From positions 310,001 to 374,000 of the forward strand of contig CBDCSE010000001.1 of assembly GCA_965221405.1 (NCBI GenBank): a stretch of DNA of 64,000 nucleotides, read 5' to 3'. This DNA comes from JAPOUP01 sp965221405. GTDB taxonomy: Bacteria > Pseudomonadota > Alphaproteobacteria > Rhodobacterales > Rhodobacteraceae. This document shows positions 1 through 9,323 of the stretch, in pieces. The translations under genes and the position numbers were made by a program. Numbering within the stretch: the first letter of the stretch is position 1; every line of letters begins with the position of its first letter. Below the pieces are notes generated by a model. The model was not told where the DNA came from. It ran no database searches and saw only the letters and a list, made by a program, of their open reading frames with translations.

Positions 1-1
1 C

Positions 2-1078
2 AAGCTAGGTTACATGTCGAAATGGCTCCATCATTCCGGAGGCACCGTATGCGAGCCTACGGACTTGGCGGTCAACAAACGCCATCTCGACATGCTTATG
101 GCCCACATGACCCTTTCGGATAAGCCATTCATGGGATCAGTTACCGAGCCCTCCCGGGCACGGGATTCGATCGAAATGTGCGATATTCTTTTCGGTGGAC
201 TTGATGACCGAACGTCAATGATCTCGCTGATCAACATCAATTCGCCACTAACCTTTGATTCTGTGATGATGGGTTCACTTGAGGCCTATGCCGAAGCGAA
301 TCAGGCGAGCGTTGTCTCACCATTCATAGTAGGGGGCGCGATGGCACCGGTTTCGGTAGCGGGTGTACTTACACAGGTATTGGCGGAAGTGCTTGCCGGA
401 GTGGCTTACAGCCAGATCATCAGGCCAGGCTCTCCTGTTGTCATGGGCGTGTTCGTATCGTCTATTGACATGAATTCAGGTGCTCCGACGTTCGGAACGC
501 CGGAAGCCAGCCAGATCACTTTCGGTGCCGGGCAGTTGGCGCGGAGACTGAAGCTACCGTATCGGTCGGGTGGCGCTTTCTGCGGTTCCAAACTGCCAGA
601 CGCCCAGGCGGCTTACGAAAGCGCTAACTCCCTTAACGCCGCGCTCCTGAGCGGCGTGAACTTCATGCTGCACTCGTGCGGTTGGCTGGAGGGTGGGCTC
701 GTCACATCATATGAGAAGTTCGTCATGGACGTGGACCAGCTGGGCAGCCTTCACAAACTCGCGGCTGGCATATCGGTGGACGTGGACGCACAGGCCATGG
801 AAGCGATACGCGAGGTGGGACCCGGCGGACACTATCTGGGCTGCGCCCATACCCAGGCAAATTTCAGGGACGCTTTCTGGCGCACGGAGCTGCTGGACTA
901 CAAGCCATTCGAGACATGGGATGAGGGGGGGGCATGTGATACGCAGGCACTTGCCGCGGCCCGGGTCACGAAGCTCCTCAATGAATACCAGCAGCCGGAA
1001 CTTGATCCTGGGATTTTCGAGGCACTGACGGCTTACGTTACGTCGAAGAAACTCGGATTACCCGACAGTTTCATCTAA
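2..1078 (+). CDS. MttB-type (trimethylamine methyltransferase family) protein, 3' part
   Basis: This is the C-terminal part of a corrinoid-dependent methyltransferase of the MttB superfamily. Such proteins move a methyl group from a quaternary or tertiary amine to a corrinoid protein. The frame is open to the left edge (K-L-G-Y precedes the first ATG at 14), and 354 residues is well short of the roughly 500 usual for the family, so the gene is cut by the window and the ATG at 14 is internal. Family-typical stretches include HHSGGTVCEPTDLAVNK near the start and a C-terminal GGHYLGCAHTQANFRDAFW block. I see no in-frame amber codon in this part, so the non-pyrrolysine subgroup is likely, with glycine betaine or a related methylamine as candidate substrate. 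The substrate cannot be fixed from this fragment. Confidence 0.85.
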   Translation, partial: KLGYMSKWLHHSGGTVCEPTDLAVNKRHLDMLMAHMTLSDKPFMGSVTEPSRARDSIEMCDILFGGLDDRTSMISLININSPLTFDSVMMGSLEAYAEANQASVVSPFIVGGAMAPVSVAGVLTQVLAEVLAGVAYSQIIRPGSPVVMGVFVSSIDMNSGAPTFGTPEASQITFGAGQLARRLKLPYRSGGAFCGSKLPDAQAAYESANSLNAALLSGVNFMLHSCGWLEGGLVTSYEKFVMDVDQLGSLHKLAAGISVDVDAQAMEAIREVGPGGHYLGCAHTQANFRDAFWRTELLDYKPFETWDEGGACDTQALAAARVTKLLNEYQQPELDPGIFEALTAYVTSKKLGLPDSFI

Positions 1079-1162
1079 GACGACGGGCTTTTATCGATCT
1101 TATCGATCACACCCGGCTCCACAGATACCGGCATGTCCGTTGCGTCCCCGGCAGACCGCCAT

Positions 1163-1936
1163 TCAGGATAGGCCGCGCTCTTTCTTGATCTGGCCATAGG
1201 CAATGTTCGCCTCGGAAGTCTTCCTGGCACCGAGCTTGCGGAATTCGTCAGGTAGCCCTTTTGCCTCCAGTCGGTCGGGATGGAAGTTCTTGACGATGCC
1301 GCGATAGGCCTTGCGGATTTCGTCATCGGTCGCATCGCGGCCTACGCCCAGGATATCATATGGGTCTCCGGCATCCGTGACCGCATCGGGTATGTATGTG
1401 CATTCGATGCGTCTGCATTGCTCCGGCGAAAATCCGAATTCTTGCGCGACGCGGTTAATGAATTTCCGCTCGCCGCTATGATAGGTGCCGTCCGCGGCGG
1501 CGATCTGGACAAGGCCGGCAAGAATCTGTTCCAGCATGGCAGTATCGCCGCGAACGATTGTCTTGATCTGTCTTGCATAGGGCTCAAAGCCGACCGCGTC
1601 TGCTTTTGCGGCGTTGAAAATCGCGCCAACCTCCTCCTTCGCCTCCTCAGGAAACGATACAACGCGCTTAAGGGTGTTGATCTCATCGCGGGTTACCCGG
1701 CCATCGGCCTTGCTGAGCTTTGCGGCGAGGGTAACGAACGCCACAGCAAACGCGGTCTGGACATCTACATTGGATCGGTTCCAGGGGCCATCACGACCTT
1801 GAGCCCCCCGCCGGATATCGGGTCGCGGACCACGTTTATCCATGGCATGCCCCAGCGCCAATCCGGCAATGGCGCCAAGCGGTCCACCGATTGCAAAACC
1901 TGCGGCGCTACCAAGAATTTTTCCGAAAATGGCCAG
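1163..1936 (-). CDS. TerB-like and DnaJ domain protein (DjlA-like co-chaperone), CTG start
   Basis: A 257-residue protein with a glycine/alanine-rich N-terminal segment, a central helical TerB-like region (about 60-165) and a C-terminal J domain (about 190-257) containing HPD (in KNFHPDRL), the motif that stimulates DnaK ATPase activity. This order matches DjlA. The start is unusual. An in-frame TAA lies just upstream, followed by AAGGAG, 8 nt and CTG at 1936. The residues after CTG (AIFGKILGSAAGFAIGGPLG) match the normal DjlA N-terminus, while the next possible start (TTG at 1861) would remove this conserved segment. CTG is therefore the best start. It is convergent with the gene at the left edge and likely monocistronic. 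Confidence 0.85.
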   Translation of the reverse strand: MAIFGKILGSAAGFAIGGPLGAIAGLALGHAMDKRGPRPDIRRGAQGRDGPWNRSNVDVQTAFAVAFVTLAAKLSKADGRVTRDEINTLKRVVSFPEEAKEEVGAIFNAAKADAVGFEPYARQIKTIVRGDTAMLEQILAGLVQIAAADGTYHSGERKFINRVAQEFGFSPEQCRRIECTYIPDAVTDAGDPYDILGVGRDATDDEIRKAYRGIVKNFHPDRLEAKGLPDEFRKLGARKTSEANIAYGQIKKERGLS

Positions 1937-2421
1937 TTCGCGCTCTCCTTACCAATACTGATCTGCCGGAGCTTTCCGGCGGTCATCGTCGCGCAAGAAC
2001 ATAATGCTGGTTTTCCACGGATCCAAGTGTCGTTGCAAAGGCGTGGCTGACGTCCGTGATCAATACGAGCACGAAGGCACGGTTTTCGGGCCTGAGCGTG
2101 AGCCTGCGCAGGCCGCACATCCGGCGAGATCCGAGCGATCCCGATGCCCGGAGCTTCTCATGCAGCCGACTTGCTCAGAAGCCTGTCCACGCCGACCTCC
2201 AGCCGAAGTCTCCCATGCACCACGGATCCATGGGGGATGCGCATGGCACTACCGACTTTCCCGCCGAATCACGGATCCGTCTTTACCGCAGTCACCGGGA
2301 TGACCCGGTCGGCCAGATGCAGCATGATTGTCTTCCCCGGTTTTGCCAAGTGTCGCGCAGCCGATCCGTATCCGGGCGGCTGCGGCGATATGGTGACTGC
2401 AATGAATGCTGTCAAAGGATC
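1937..2421. other. Spacer without a recognisable gene
   Basis: About 485 bases between the DjlA-like gene and katG. Several overlapping reading frames are open here, but none gives a recognisable protein or has a convincing ribosome-binding site. No RNA gene or repeat was recognised. Confidence 0.5.
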
Positions 2422-4614
2422 TCAGCTCAGGTCGAATCGGTCGAGATCCATGACTTTGCTCCATGCGGCGACGAAGTCTTTCACGAAAACCTCCCGCCGG
2501 TCATCGCAGGCGTATTCCTCCGAAATTGCCCTAAGCTGGGAGTTGGAGCCGAAGATCAGGTCAGTGCGTGTCGCGGTCCATTTCTTCCTCTCACCGGAAA
2601 GATCGGATCCCTCAAACTCTTCCTCCGCCGGTGATACCGCTCTCCATACGGTACCCATGTCAAGAAGGTTTACGAAGAAATCGTTTGACAGAACGCCTGG
2701 ACAATCAGTGAGCACGCCATGCGTTGATCCGTCATGATTCGCTCCGAGCACGCGCATCCCGCCCACCAGAACGGTCATTTCCGGTGCCGTCAGTGTCATC
2801 AACTGGGCTTTGTCGACCAGCAGCCGCTCGGCGGAAGTTCCGTAGCTATCTTTCAGGTAGTTACGGAACCCGTCAGCCAGAGGCTCAAGATGACCGAAGG
2901 ACTCCACGTCAGTCTGGTCCTCGGACGCATCAGTGCGTCCCGGAGTGAATGGGACCTTTACGTCGACACCGGCTTTTCTGGCCGCCCGCTCGACTGCCGC
3001 ACAGCCGCCCAGAACGATCAGGTCGGCAAGAGACACTCTCTTCATGTCGGCTGTGCGGTTAAATTCGGACCTGATATCCTCCAGTATCCTCAACACCTTC
3101 GCAAGTCTTGTCGGCTCGTTGACTTCCCAGTTTTTCTGGGGCGCCAGGCGGATGCGGGCACCGTTGGCCCCGCCGCGCCTGTCCGAACCGCGGAAGGTCG
3201 AAGCTGAGGCCCAGGCCGTCGAGACGAGTTCCGCGATCGTAAGACCTGACGCCAGAATTCGGTCCTTCAGCTTCCCGGCGTCACCTGAGTCGATTAATTC
3301 GCCATCCGCTGCGGGAACGGGATCCTGCCAGACGAATACTTCCTGGGGAACGTCCGCGCCAAGATAGCGGACGCGGGGTCCCATATCACGATGGGTTAGC
3401 TTGAACCAGGCCTTGGCGAACGCATCGGCGAACTCGTCCGGCTTCGCGTGGAACCGGCGGGAGATTCTTTCGTAGTCCGGATCCATTCTCATGGCCATAT
3501 CGGCCGTGGTCATCATGATGGGAACACGACTGCTCGAACCGTCCGCTTCCGGCGCATGGTGCTCTTCCGCCAGATTCAACGGGCGCCACTGGTTGGCTCC
3601 GGCCGGACTTTTCGTAAGTTCCCATTCATATCCAAAGAGCATGTCGAAGTAGGACATGTCCCACTTGGTCGGGGTAGGGGTCCAGGCGCCCTCGATGCCG
3701 CTGGTCGTGGAATGCACGCCCTTGCCGCTTGCATGGGCGTTTCTCCAGCCGAGCCCCATTTCCTCGATGGCTGCGCCTTCGGGTTCAGGACCCACAAGGC
3801 TTGTGTCACCGGCGCCGTGTCCCTTGCCGAACGTGTGACCACCCGCAACGAGTGCCACGGTCTCCTCGTCGTCCATAGCCATCCGCGCGAAGGTCTCGCG
3901 GATGTCCCGACCCGATGCCAAGGGATCTGGATTGCCGTTCGGCCCTTCCGGATTCACGTAGATAAGACCCATCTGGACGGCGGCCAGCGGATTTTCGAGA
4001 TCCCTTTCACCCGTGTATCGGCGGTCGCCAAGCCACTCGTCTTCAGATCCCCAGTAGATGTCCTCCTCCGGTTCCCAGACGTCTTCGCGTCCACCGCCGA
4101 ATCCAAGCGTTCTGAACCCCATTGATTCCAGGGCGCAGTTTCCCGCCAGGATCAATAGATCAGCCCACGAGACCTTATTTCCGTATTTCTTCTTGATCGG
4201 CCACAACAACCTTCTCGCCTTGTCAAGATTACCGTTATCCGGCCAGCTGTTGAGTGGCGCGAAACGCTGGGAGCCGGATCCCGCACCACCCCGTCCGTCA
4301 CCGACGCGGTATGTGCCCGCGCTGTGCCAGGCCATCCTGATGAATAGGGGGCCATAATGCCCGTAATCGGCTGGCCACCAGTCCTGGCTGTCGGTCATCA
4401 GGGCATGGAGATCCCGCTTGAGTGCCTCCAGATCGAGCTTGCCAAATTCCTCGGCGTAGTTGAATTCGCTTCCCATCGGGCTTGACATCGGCGGATTCTG
4501 GTGCAGTATCCCTATGTTGAGTTGGTTAGGCCACCAATCGCGGTTCGACTGAACCTCGAAACTCGTGTGGATGACCGGGCATCTGGCGGCGCTGCTGTTG
4601 TCGTTTCCGTCCAT
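2422..4614 (-). CDS. katG: Catalase-peroxidase KatG
   Basis: A bifunctional haem enzyme that breaks down hydrogen peroxide (catalase) and oxidises organic donors (peroxidase). At 730 residues it has the normal full length with two peroxidase-like halves. The distal haem pocket is intact: Arg93, Trp96 and His97 in RMAWHSAG, with the tyrosine of the Trp-Tyr-Met adduct in LIYVNPEG. The proximal haem histidine is in VAGGHTFGK. GAGAGGAAT precedes the ATG. It is transcribed away from lipA, and the 220-bp divergent spacer contains a perfect CCGGTTAACCGG palindrome. No oxyR or furA homologue lies beside it. Confidence 0.97.
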   Translation of the reverse strand: MDGNDNSSAARCPVIHTSFEVQSNRDWWPNQLNIGILHQNPPMSSPMGSEFNYAEEFGKLDLEALKRDLHALMTDSQDWWPADYGHYGPLFIRMAWHSAGTYRVGDGRGGAGSGSQRFAPLNSWPDNGNLDKARRLLWPIKKKYGNKVSWADLLILAGNCALESMGFRTLGFGGGREDVWEPEEDIYWGSEDEWLGDRRYTGERDLENPLAAVQMGLIYVNPEGPNGNPDPLASGRDIRETFARMAMDDEETVALVAGGHTFGKGHGAGDTSLVGPEPEGAAIEEMGLGWRNAHASGKGVHSTTSGIEGAWTPTPTKWDMSYFDMLFGYEWELTKSPAGANQWRPLNLAEEHHAPEADGSSSRVPIMMTTADMAMRMDPDYERISRRFHAKPDEFADAFAKAWFKLTHRDMGPRVRYLGADVPQEVFVWQDPVPAADGELIDSGDAGKLKDRILASGLTIAELVSTAWASASTFRGSDRRGGANGARIRLAPQKNWEVNEPTRLAKVLRILEDIRSEFNRTADMKRVSLADLIVLGGCAAVERAARKAGVDVKVPFTPGRTDASEDQTDVESFGHLEPLADGFRNYLKDSYGTSAERLLVDKAQLMTLTAPEMTVLVGGMRVLGANHDGSTHGVLTDCPGVLSNDFFVNLLDMGTVWRAVSPAEEEFEGSDLSGERKKWTATRTDLIFGSNSQLRAISEEYACDDRREVFVKDFVAAWSKVMDLDRFDLS

Positions 4615-4645
4615 ATTCCTCTCCGGAGATATAGTGTTGTCCGTG

Positions 4646-4657
4646 CCGGTTAACCGG
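4646..4657. promoter_or_regulatory. 12-bp perfect palindrome between katG and lipA
   Basis: CCGGTTAACCGG is a perfect palindrome 32 bp upstream of the katG start, in the divergent spacer. Its position suits an operator for a dimeric regulator of katG. It does not match the OxyR consensus I know, so the regulator is unknown and the functional reading is a guess. Confidence 0.3.
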
Positions 4658-4834
4658 CGGGAAATCGGTTCACCATGGCAAAACCGTTATCTGGAATCAT
4701 TCTAATCCGTGTTCCCGAGTACGCAACGCGAATCTTGGTCCGGACTTCATGGAATCGCCTTCATGGAATGAATTGACTTGCCGGAGGACGGCTGTGCGCC
4801 TATCCAGCGTCTGCGTTCCAGAAGGATGGATCAA

Positions 4835-5785
4835 GTGCGCGACCTGCGAAAACCCGAACAGCGTCACCCAGAAAAGGCACACCGACCCGCAAACCCCCAG
4901 CCCAGGAAGCCGGCCTGGATCAGGGTGAAGGCACCGAATTCGCCTGGGTATCTGGCGACCAGAAGAATCATGCGGGACCATTCATTGGTTACGGTCTGCG
5001 AAGAGGCTGGCTGCCCAAACGTCGGTGAGTGCTGGTCCCAAGGTCACGCAACAATGATGATAATGGGCCGTATCTGCACCCGCGGCTGCACTTTCTGCAA
5101 CGTTGCGACAGGAAGGCCGGACAATCTTGACATCTTTGAACCCGGGCGGGTCGCCGATGCCGTAAGCCGGCTCCGCCTAAACCACGTGGTGATCACCAGC
5201 GTTGACCGCGACGATCTGGCGGATGGCGGAGCGACGCACTTTGCACAGACAGTCCGGGCAGTGCGCAGAAAATCCCCGGGGACCACAATCGAGATTCTGG
5301 TGCCGGATTTTCTGAGATGCGAACCAAAGGCGCTTGAAACCGTCGTTGACTCGAAGCCGGACGTATTCAACCACAATCTCGAAACCGTGCCGGCGCTATA
5401 TCCGACTGTCCGTCCCGGAGCGCGCTATTTCCATTCGCTACGTCTTCTGCAGCGCGTCAAGGAACATGATCGGTCGATGTTCACCAAGTCAGGTATCATG
5501 GTTGGCCTCGGAGAGGATCGGCAGAGCGTTCTGCAGGTCATGGATGATCTGCGGACGGCGGACGTGGATTTCCTGACCGTCGGGCAATATCTGCAGCCGA
5601 CGCCCCGTCACCACCGGGTAGACCGCTTCGTTACACCCGATGAGTTCGAGAGTTACGAACGGGCCGCCTACGGAAAGGGTTTCTTGATGGTTTCCGCAAC
5701 CCCACTCACCCGGTCAAGCTACCATGCGGGTGACGATTTCTCGCGCCTTAAATCAGTTCGGGCCGGAAAATTCGGGCCGACCTAA
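4835..5785 (+). CDS. lipA: Lipoyl synthase LipA, GTG start
   Basis: A radical-SAM enzyme that inserts two sulfur atoms into the octanoyl chain of lipoyl domains of pyruvate and 2-oxoglutarate dehydrogenases and the glycine cleavage system. It carries the auxiliary-cluster cysteines in CEEAGCPNVGEC, the radical-SAM motif CTRGCTFC, and the C-terminal RSSYHAG serine that ligates the auxiliary cluster. I chose GTG at 4835 (316 residues): AGAAGGA sits 8 nt upstream, and the start VRDLRKPEQRHPEKAHRP aligns with the usual MRDL... start of alphaproteobacterial LipA. ATG at 4826 overlaps the Shine-Dalgarno sequence, and the TTG at 4778 would add an unrelated leader. Confidence 0.96.
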   Translation: MRDLRKPEQRHPEKAHRPANPQPRKPAWIRVKAPNSPGYLATRRIMRDHSLVTVCEEAGCPNVGECWSQGHATMMIMGRICTRGCTFCNVATGRPDNLDIFEPGRVADAVSRLRLNHVVITSVDRDDLADGGATHFAQTVRAVRRKSPGTTIEILVPDFLRCEPKALETVVDSKPDVFNHNLETVPALYPTVRPGARYFHSLRLLQRVKEHDRSMFTKSGIMVGLGEDRQSVLQVMDDLRTADVDFLTVGQYLQPTPRHHRVDRFVTPDEFESYERAAYGKGFLMVSATPLTRSSYHAGDDFSRLKSVRAGKFGPT

Positions 5786-6498
5786 ATCCCAGCCATCGCC
5801 TCCGACCGTTGAGGTTAAGGCCTTCGACCTTACGCGCCGCGTGGAGCCCCCCCATAAGCGTTAACCTGTTCTCCGGATCGGGTTCGGACACCGCCGATTT
5901 CGCCTTGCTGACGGCCCGGATACCCGGGAAGCGAGGCAAAATCATCAAAATTCCCGGTTGAATTGGTTGGTCAGCTCCCGTTTCGGCAGTTGGAATGCCT
6001 AAAATCGTGCCGCGGCCAAACAAGTTAACGCTTATGCCCCCCCCGTGCGATTTATGCGGTGCCATAAGCCCGCGCACCTCAATCGGCGAACGATCCGGCA
6101 ACCTATTGGGATGTTCACGTCTTCCTGGCCTGCGGGCCGGGGGCGCTGTTCGCGACACGGTCCTCGGCCTGATCCGCATAGTCCTGACGGACGCGTTCGT
6201 GTGCCCGGCGGCCAAGAGCCCTCACTGGAGGCCGACAGTCAGGACGTACCACAGGGCGGAGGCGACACCGGGTCATGGAGGCATATGACAGTAATTGAGA
6301 TCCCGTTAGCGGTATCTGGCCATCTTCATTACTGCGGGCGAATGACCCCATAGTGCTGGAAAGGCGGGGAAGTCTCCCGCGAATCCATCTGTCCTGAGCC
6401 GATGGCACTGTGCCGAATTCGGACTAAAACTGGCCATATAGGTAGCGACCGCCAATTCCGGGGTTGCGAAACGTCCATTGTCTGGGCCAATTCACGCC
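5786..6498. other. Long spacer upstream of modA, no gene recognised
   Basis: About 710 bases with open frames on both strands but no recognisable protein, signal peptide or good start site. I looked for a molybdenum-cofactor or cobalamin riboswitch upstream of modA and for a ModE-type palindrome, and saw none that fit. Confidence 0.45.
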
Positions 6499-7245
6499 AT
6501 GACCTATCGGATCCTTTTGCTGCTTACCTGCCTACTGGCAACTTTCTCCACTGTGGCGCGATCCGAAGAGGTCACGGTTGCGGTCGCCACGAACTTTCTG
6601 TCCACGGCTCAGGACATTTCGGCGGCGTTCATGGATAAGACAGGTCATGAAGTGGTCCTCGTGCACGGGTCCACCGGCAAGCTATACGCGCAGATCGTGG
6701 CTGGAGCGCCGTACGACGTGTTCCTCAGCGCCGATGAGGACCGTCCGGCACGGCTGGCCAGTGGCGGATTTCTGGTCGAGGGCAGCCCCAAGACCTATGC
6801 GGTCGGCCGCCTCGCGCTCGTATATCGTGACGCATCCATTACGGGATTGCTGGATGACATCCTTTCCCGGCAGGATCTGCGTGTCGCGGTCGCGGATCCG
6901 GCCGTGGCCCCCTACGGACGGGCGGCGCGCTCCGTTATCGAGAAAATCCGTGGAAGCGATTGGCGCGATGGGATCGTGCTTGGTGAGAGTGTCGCCCAGG
7001 CATTCGCCTTTGTCGTCACCGGCAACGCCGACGTTGGACTTGTCGCGCTCTCGCTGGCAATGGAACATCCGGACCGGATAGTGTTTCATGAAGTGCCCGC
7101 TGCGTTTCACGAAGCGATCCGCCAGGATGCGGCTCTCATTATACGCCGGGAAATCAATCGGGCGGCGCATGCCTTCTATGAATTCCTGGATCTCCCGGCC
7201 GCCGTGGAGATCATGACGGCGGCGGGATACGGAGTTCCTCCTTGA
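6499..7245 (+). CDS. modA: Molybdate-binding periplasmic protein ModA
   Basis: The periplasmic binding component of the molybdate ABC importer, 248 residues. A signal peptide (MTYRILLLLTCLLATFSTVARS) is followed by the mature ModA fold, beginning VTVAVATNF. Ligand-site features include the HGSTGKLYAQI loop, the GAPYDVFLSAD stretch and a late GNADVGLVALS. The ATG at 6499 starts directly at the signal peptide; an in-frame TTG at 6478 has no advantage. Its stop overlaps the modB start, so the three mod genes form one translationally coupled operon. No modE is seen in the window. Confidence 0.93.
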   Translation: MTYRILLLLTCLLATFSTVARSEEVTVAVATNFLSTAQDISAAFMDKTGHEVVLVHGSTGKLYAQIVAGAPYDVFLSADEDRPARLASGGFLVEGSPKTYAVGRLALVYRDASITGLLDDILSRQDLRVAVADPAVAPYGRAARSVIEKIRGSDWRDGIVLGESVAQAFAFVVTGNADVGLVALSLAMEHPDRIVFHEVPAAFHEAIRQDAALIIRREINRAAHAFYEFLDLPAAVEIMTAAGYGVPP

Positions 7246-7913
7246 GTCTCTGGAGTTCCGTATGGCTGACGCTCCAGCTTGCAGGCGTCACCACGGTTCT
7301 TCTCGTGGTGATTTCCATCCCACTCGCCTGGTGGCTTGCCGGTACGACCTCACGGATCAAGCCAGTTGTTGAGGCGCTCACGGCCATGCCACTGGTACTT
7401 CCTCCGACGGTTCTGGGCTTCTATCTTCTGATCCTGATGAGTCCGGCGAGCCCAGTCGGTGCGTTCTGGGTCAAATTGACCGGAGAGTCACTGACTTTCA
7501 GTTTCTCCGGCCTCGTTATCGCGTCGGTGTTTTATTCCCTGCCTTTCGCGGTGCAGCCACTTCAGGGAGCGTTTCAGTCGGTTGGTCGAGGTATGATGGA
7601 GGCCGCCGCGACACTTGGCGCGTCCCGCTGGGATGCGTTCTGGAGTGTGGCGCTGCCTCTGTCACGTCGCGGCGTACTGACGGCCGCGGTGCTGAGCTTC
7701 GCGCACACGGTCGGAGAGTTCGGTGTTGTCCTGATGGTTGGAGGCAACATCCCCGGTCAGACACGTCTGATCTCCATAGAGATCTATTCAGCCGTCGAGA
7801 CACTGGACTACGCCAGTGCGCACCTGCTTTCCGGCGGACTTCTGGTGTTCAGCTTCATCGTGCTGACCGTCGTCTACAGTATGAATGGGCGGGGAGTGTG
7901 GGCAGGTGCCTGA
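7242..7913 (+). CDS. modB: Molybdate ABC transporter permease ModB, TTG start
   Basis: The membrane subunit of the molybdate importer, 223 residues with about five transmembrane helices. It has the permease EAA loop (EAAATLGASRWDAFWSVALPLSRRG), which contacts ModC. The GEFGVVLMVGGNIPGQT segment is typical of ModB. The only start that fits is TTG at 7242, overlapping the modA stop as TTGA, with GGAG 7 nt upstream. The end overlaps modC by 8 bp. Confidence 0.93.
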   Translation: MSLWSSVWLTLQLAGVTTVLLVVISIPLAWWLAGTTSRIKPVVEALTAMPLVLPPTVLGFYLLILMSPASPVGAFWVKLTGESLTFSFSGLVIASVFYSLPFAVQPLQGAFQSVGRGMMEAAATLGASRWDAFWSVALPLSRRGVLTAAVLSFAHTVGEFGVVLMVGGNIPGQTRLISIEIYSAVETLDYASAHLLSGGLLVFSFIVLTVVYSMNGRGVWAGA

Positions 7914-8886
7914 ATTCCTTGAATTCAACCTGACATTAAGGTTGGGGGATTTTGTCCTGAACGCTGCCGAGAAGATTCCACTCACTGGAATAACGGCGCT
8001 GTCCGGGCCTTCCGGCAGCGGAAAGACCACGCTGCTGCGCACTATTGCCGGGTTGGAGCCGGCGGCTGAGGGGCATATCCGCTTCGCCGGCGATGGATGG
8101 AATGGGCTGGATTCGGGAAGCAGGAAAGTCGGTTATGTCTTCCAGGACGCCAGGCTTTTCCCGCATCTGGATGTCACGGACAACCTGAGCTACGGTGCCG
8201 TTCGTCGCGGCGTTGACCTGGATCGGGTTCACGCCATAGTCGAGGCTCTTGATCTGCGTCCGCTCCTGCGCAGAATGCCGACAACCCTTTCGGGAGGGGA
8301 AATACAGCGGGTCGCGCTCGGACGCGCACTTGCCTCTGGCCCCCGGATCCTGCTCATGGATGAACCGCTCGCGGGTCTTGACCGGGCCCGCAAGGCCGGA
8401 TTGATGCCGTATATCTCTCGCGCAGTCTCCGAATTCGGGGTTCCGGCACTCTACGTCACCCATTCCGTCGAGGAATTGGCGTTTCTCGCTGACAGGACAC
8501 TCAGGATCCGCGAAGGAAAACTGGGCGGTTGGTCAGAAGCCACACCCCGTCTGATGGGGCAGATCGTCCAGGCCCGGGGAGACTGTCTGGAACTGGCGAT
8601 CGGCGGCGTTTCCGTTCAGGTGAAGGGGCGGGGGCGGCCGGGCGAGACCTGGGTATTGCTGTTGGGCAATGAATATCTGGTGTCAACAAAGCCGCCGGGC
8701 AAGTCGAATGCCGCGCTCTCCCTTCGGGCCCAAGTGATCGAGGCCGTCGGGAAAGACGGCCGTTACGTCGTGGATGTGGAGGGGCAGAGGGTGACGCTGC
8801 CATGGAGGTCGTCCGGGAAAAGAACCCTTAAGGAACACACGGCCCTCTGGCTATCGCTTCCGCGCATACTGGCCCGGCCGGTATGA
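7906..8886 (+). CDS. modC: Molybdate ABC transporter ATP-binding protein ModC, GTG start
   Basis: The ATPase of the molybdate importer, 326 residues. Walker A is GPSGSGKTT, the Q-loop is in FQDARLFPH, the signature is LSGGEIQR and Walker B is ILLMDEPL. Residues from about 225 resemble the C-terminal MOP-type molybdate-binding domain of ModC. GTG at 7906 is preferred because GGGGAG lies 9 nt upstream; the ATG at 7885 would place the start deep inside modB and lacks a good site. Confidence 0.93.
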   Translation: MPEFLEFNLTLRLGDFVLNAAEKIPLTGITALSGPSGSGKTTLLRTIAGLEPAAEGHIRFAGDGWNGLDSGSRKVGYVFQDARLFPHLDVTDNLSYGAVRRGVDLDRVHAIVEALDLRPLLRRMPTTLSGGEIQRVALGRALASGPRILLMDEPLAGLDRARKAGLMPYISRAVSEFGVPALYVTHSVEELAFLADRTLRIREGKLGGWSEATPRLMGQIVQARGDCLELAIGGVSVQVKGRGRPGETWVLLLGNEYLVSTKPPGKSNAALSLRAQVIEAVGKDGRYVVDVEGQRVTLPWRSSGKRTLKEHTALWLSLPRILARPV

Positions 8887-9323
8887 TCCTCTCCGGACCC
8901 GCGATGAAGATGCGGGCATCTAGGGATCAGGGAATGAAAGCGGAGAGACCACGAGGGGAGAATCACGACGCACCCCATATTTCAAGGGGCACAGGATCGC
9001 GTTTCGCATTCGGTTCAAGGCTGGACGGACGCAATGAAACCCTACAGCAAAGAGCTGTTGTGCCCCCAGATGACTTCTTGGATGAATGTCAGGGAACGGG
9101 CAGTATACGAACGCCGTTATCCGTGCATGACGGATTTGTGCCGCCGCCATCCGCGGTCCTTGACATCAGCACACAATTCAATTGTCCCCCCGGCGCTGTC
9201 CCTGACGACAGCCGCGTGGAGAAACACCGGGACCTCCGGTATGCGTGGCACCCAAGGCTCCGGCCGCAGGCGACCAGTGCCCTCGCGAGGAAAATGTCGA
9301 CTTTCCATGAAGGATCACGGCCC
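8887..9323. other. Spacer, no gene recognised
   Basis: About 440 bases between modC and the broken ATPase-nuclease gene. Open frames on both strands are low-complexity and unlike known proteins. I see no clear terminator after modC. Confidence 0.4.

Noticed and set aside
14..16. ATG at 14 as the start of the MttB-type gene
   Set aside because: The frame is open to the window edge, and family length requires about 150 more residues upstream.
5748..6215. A 155-codon minus-strand frame overlapping the lipA end
   Set aside because: It overlaps lipA, has no ribosome-binding site and no recognisable domain.
6280..6498. Riboswitch upstream of modA
   Set aside because: Short matches to cobalamin-type conserved strings were seen, but the core elements and their order are missing; no molybdenum-cofactor motif either.
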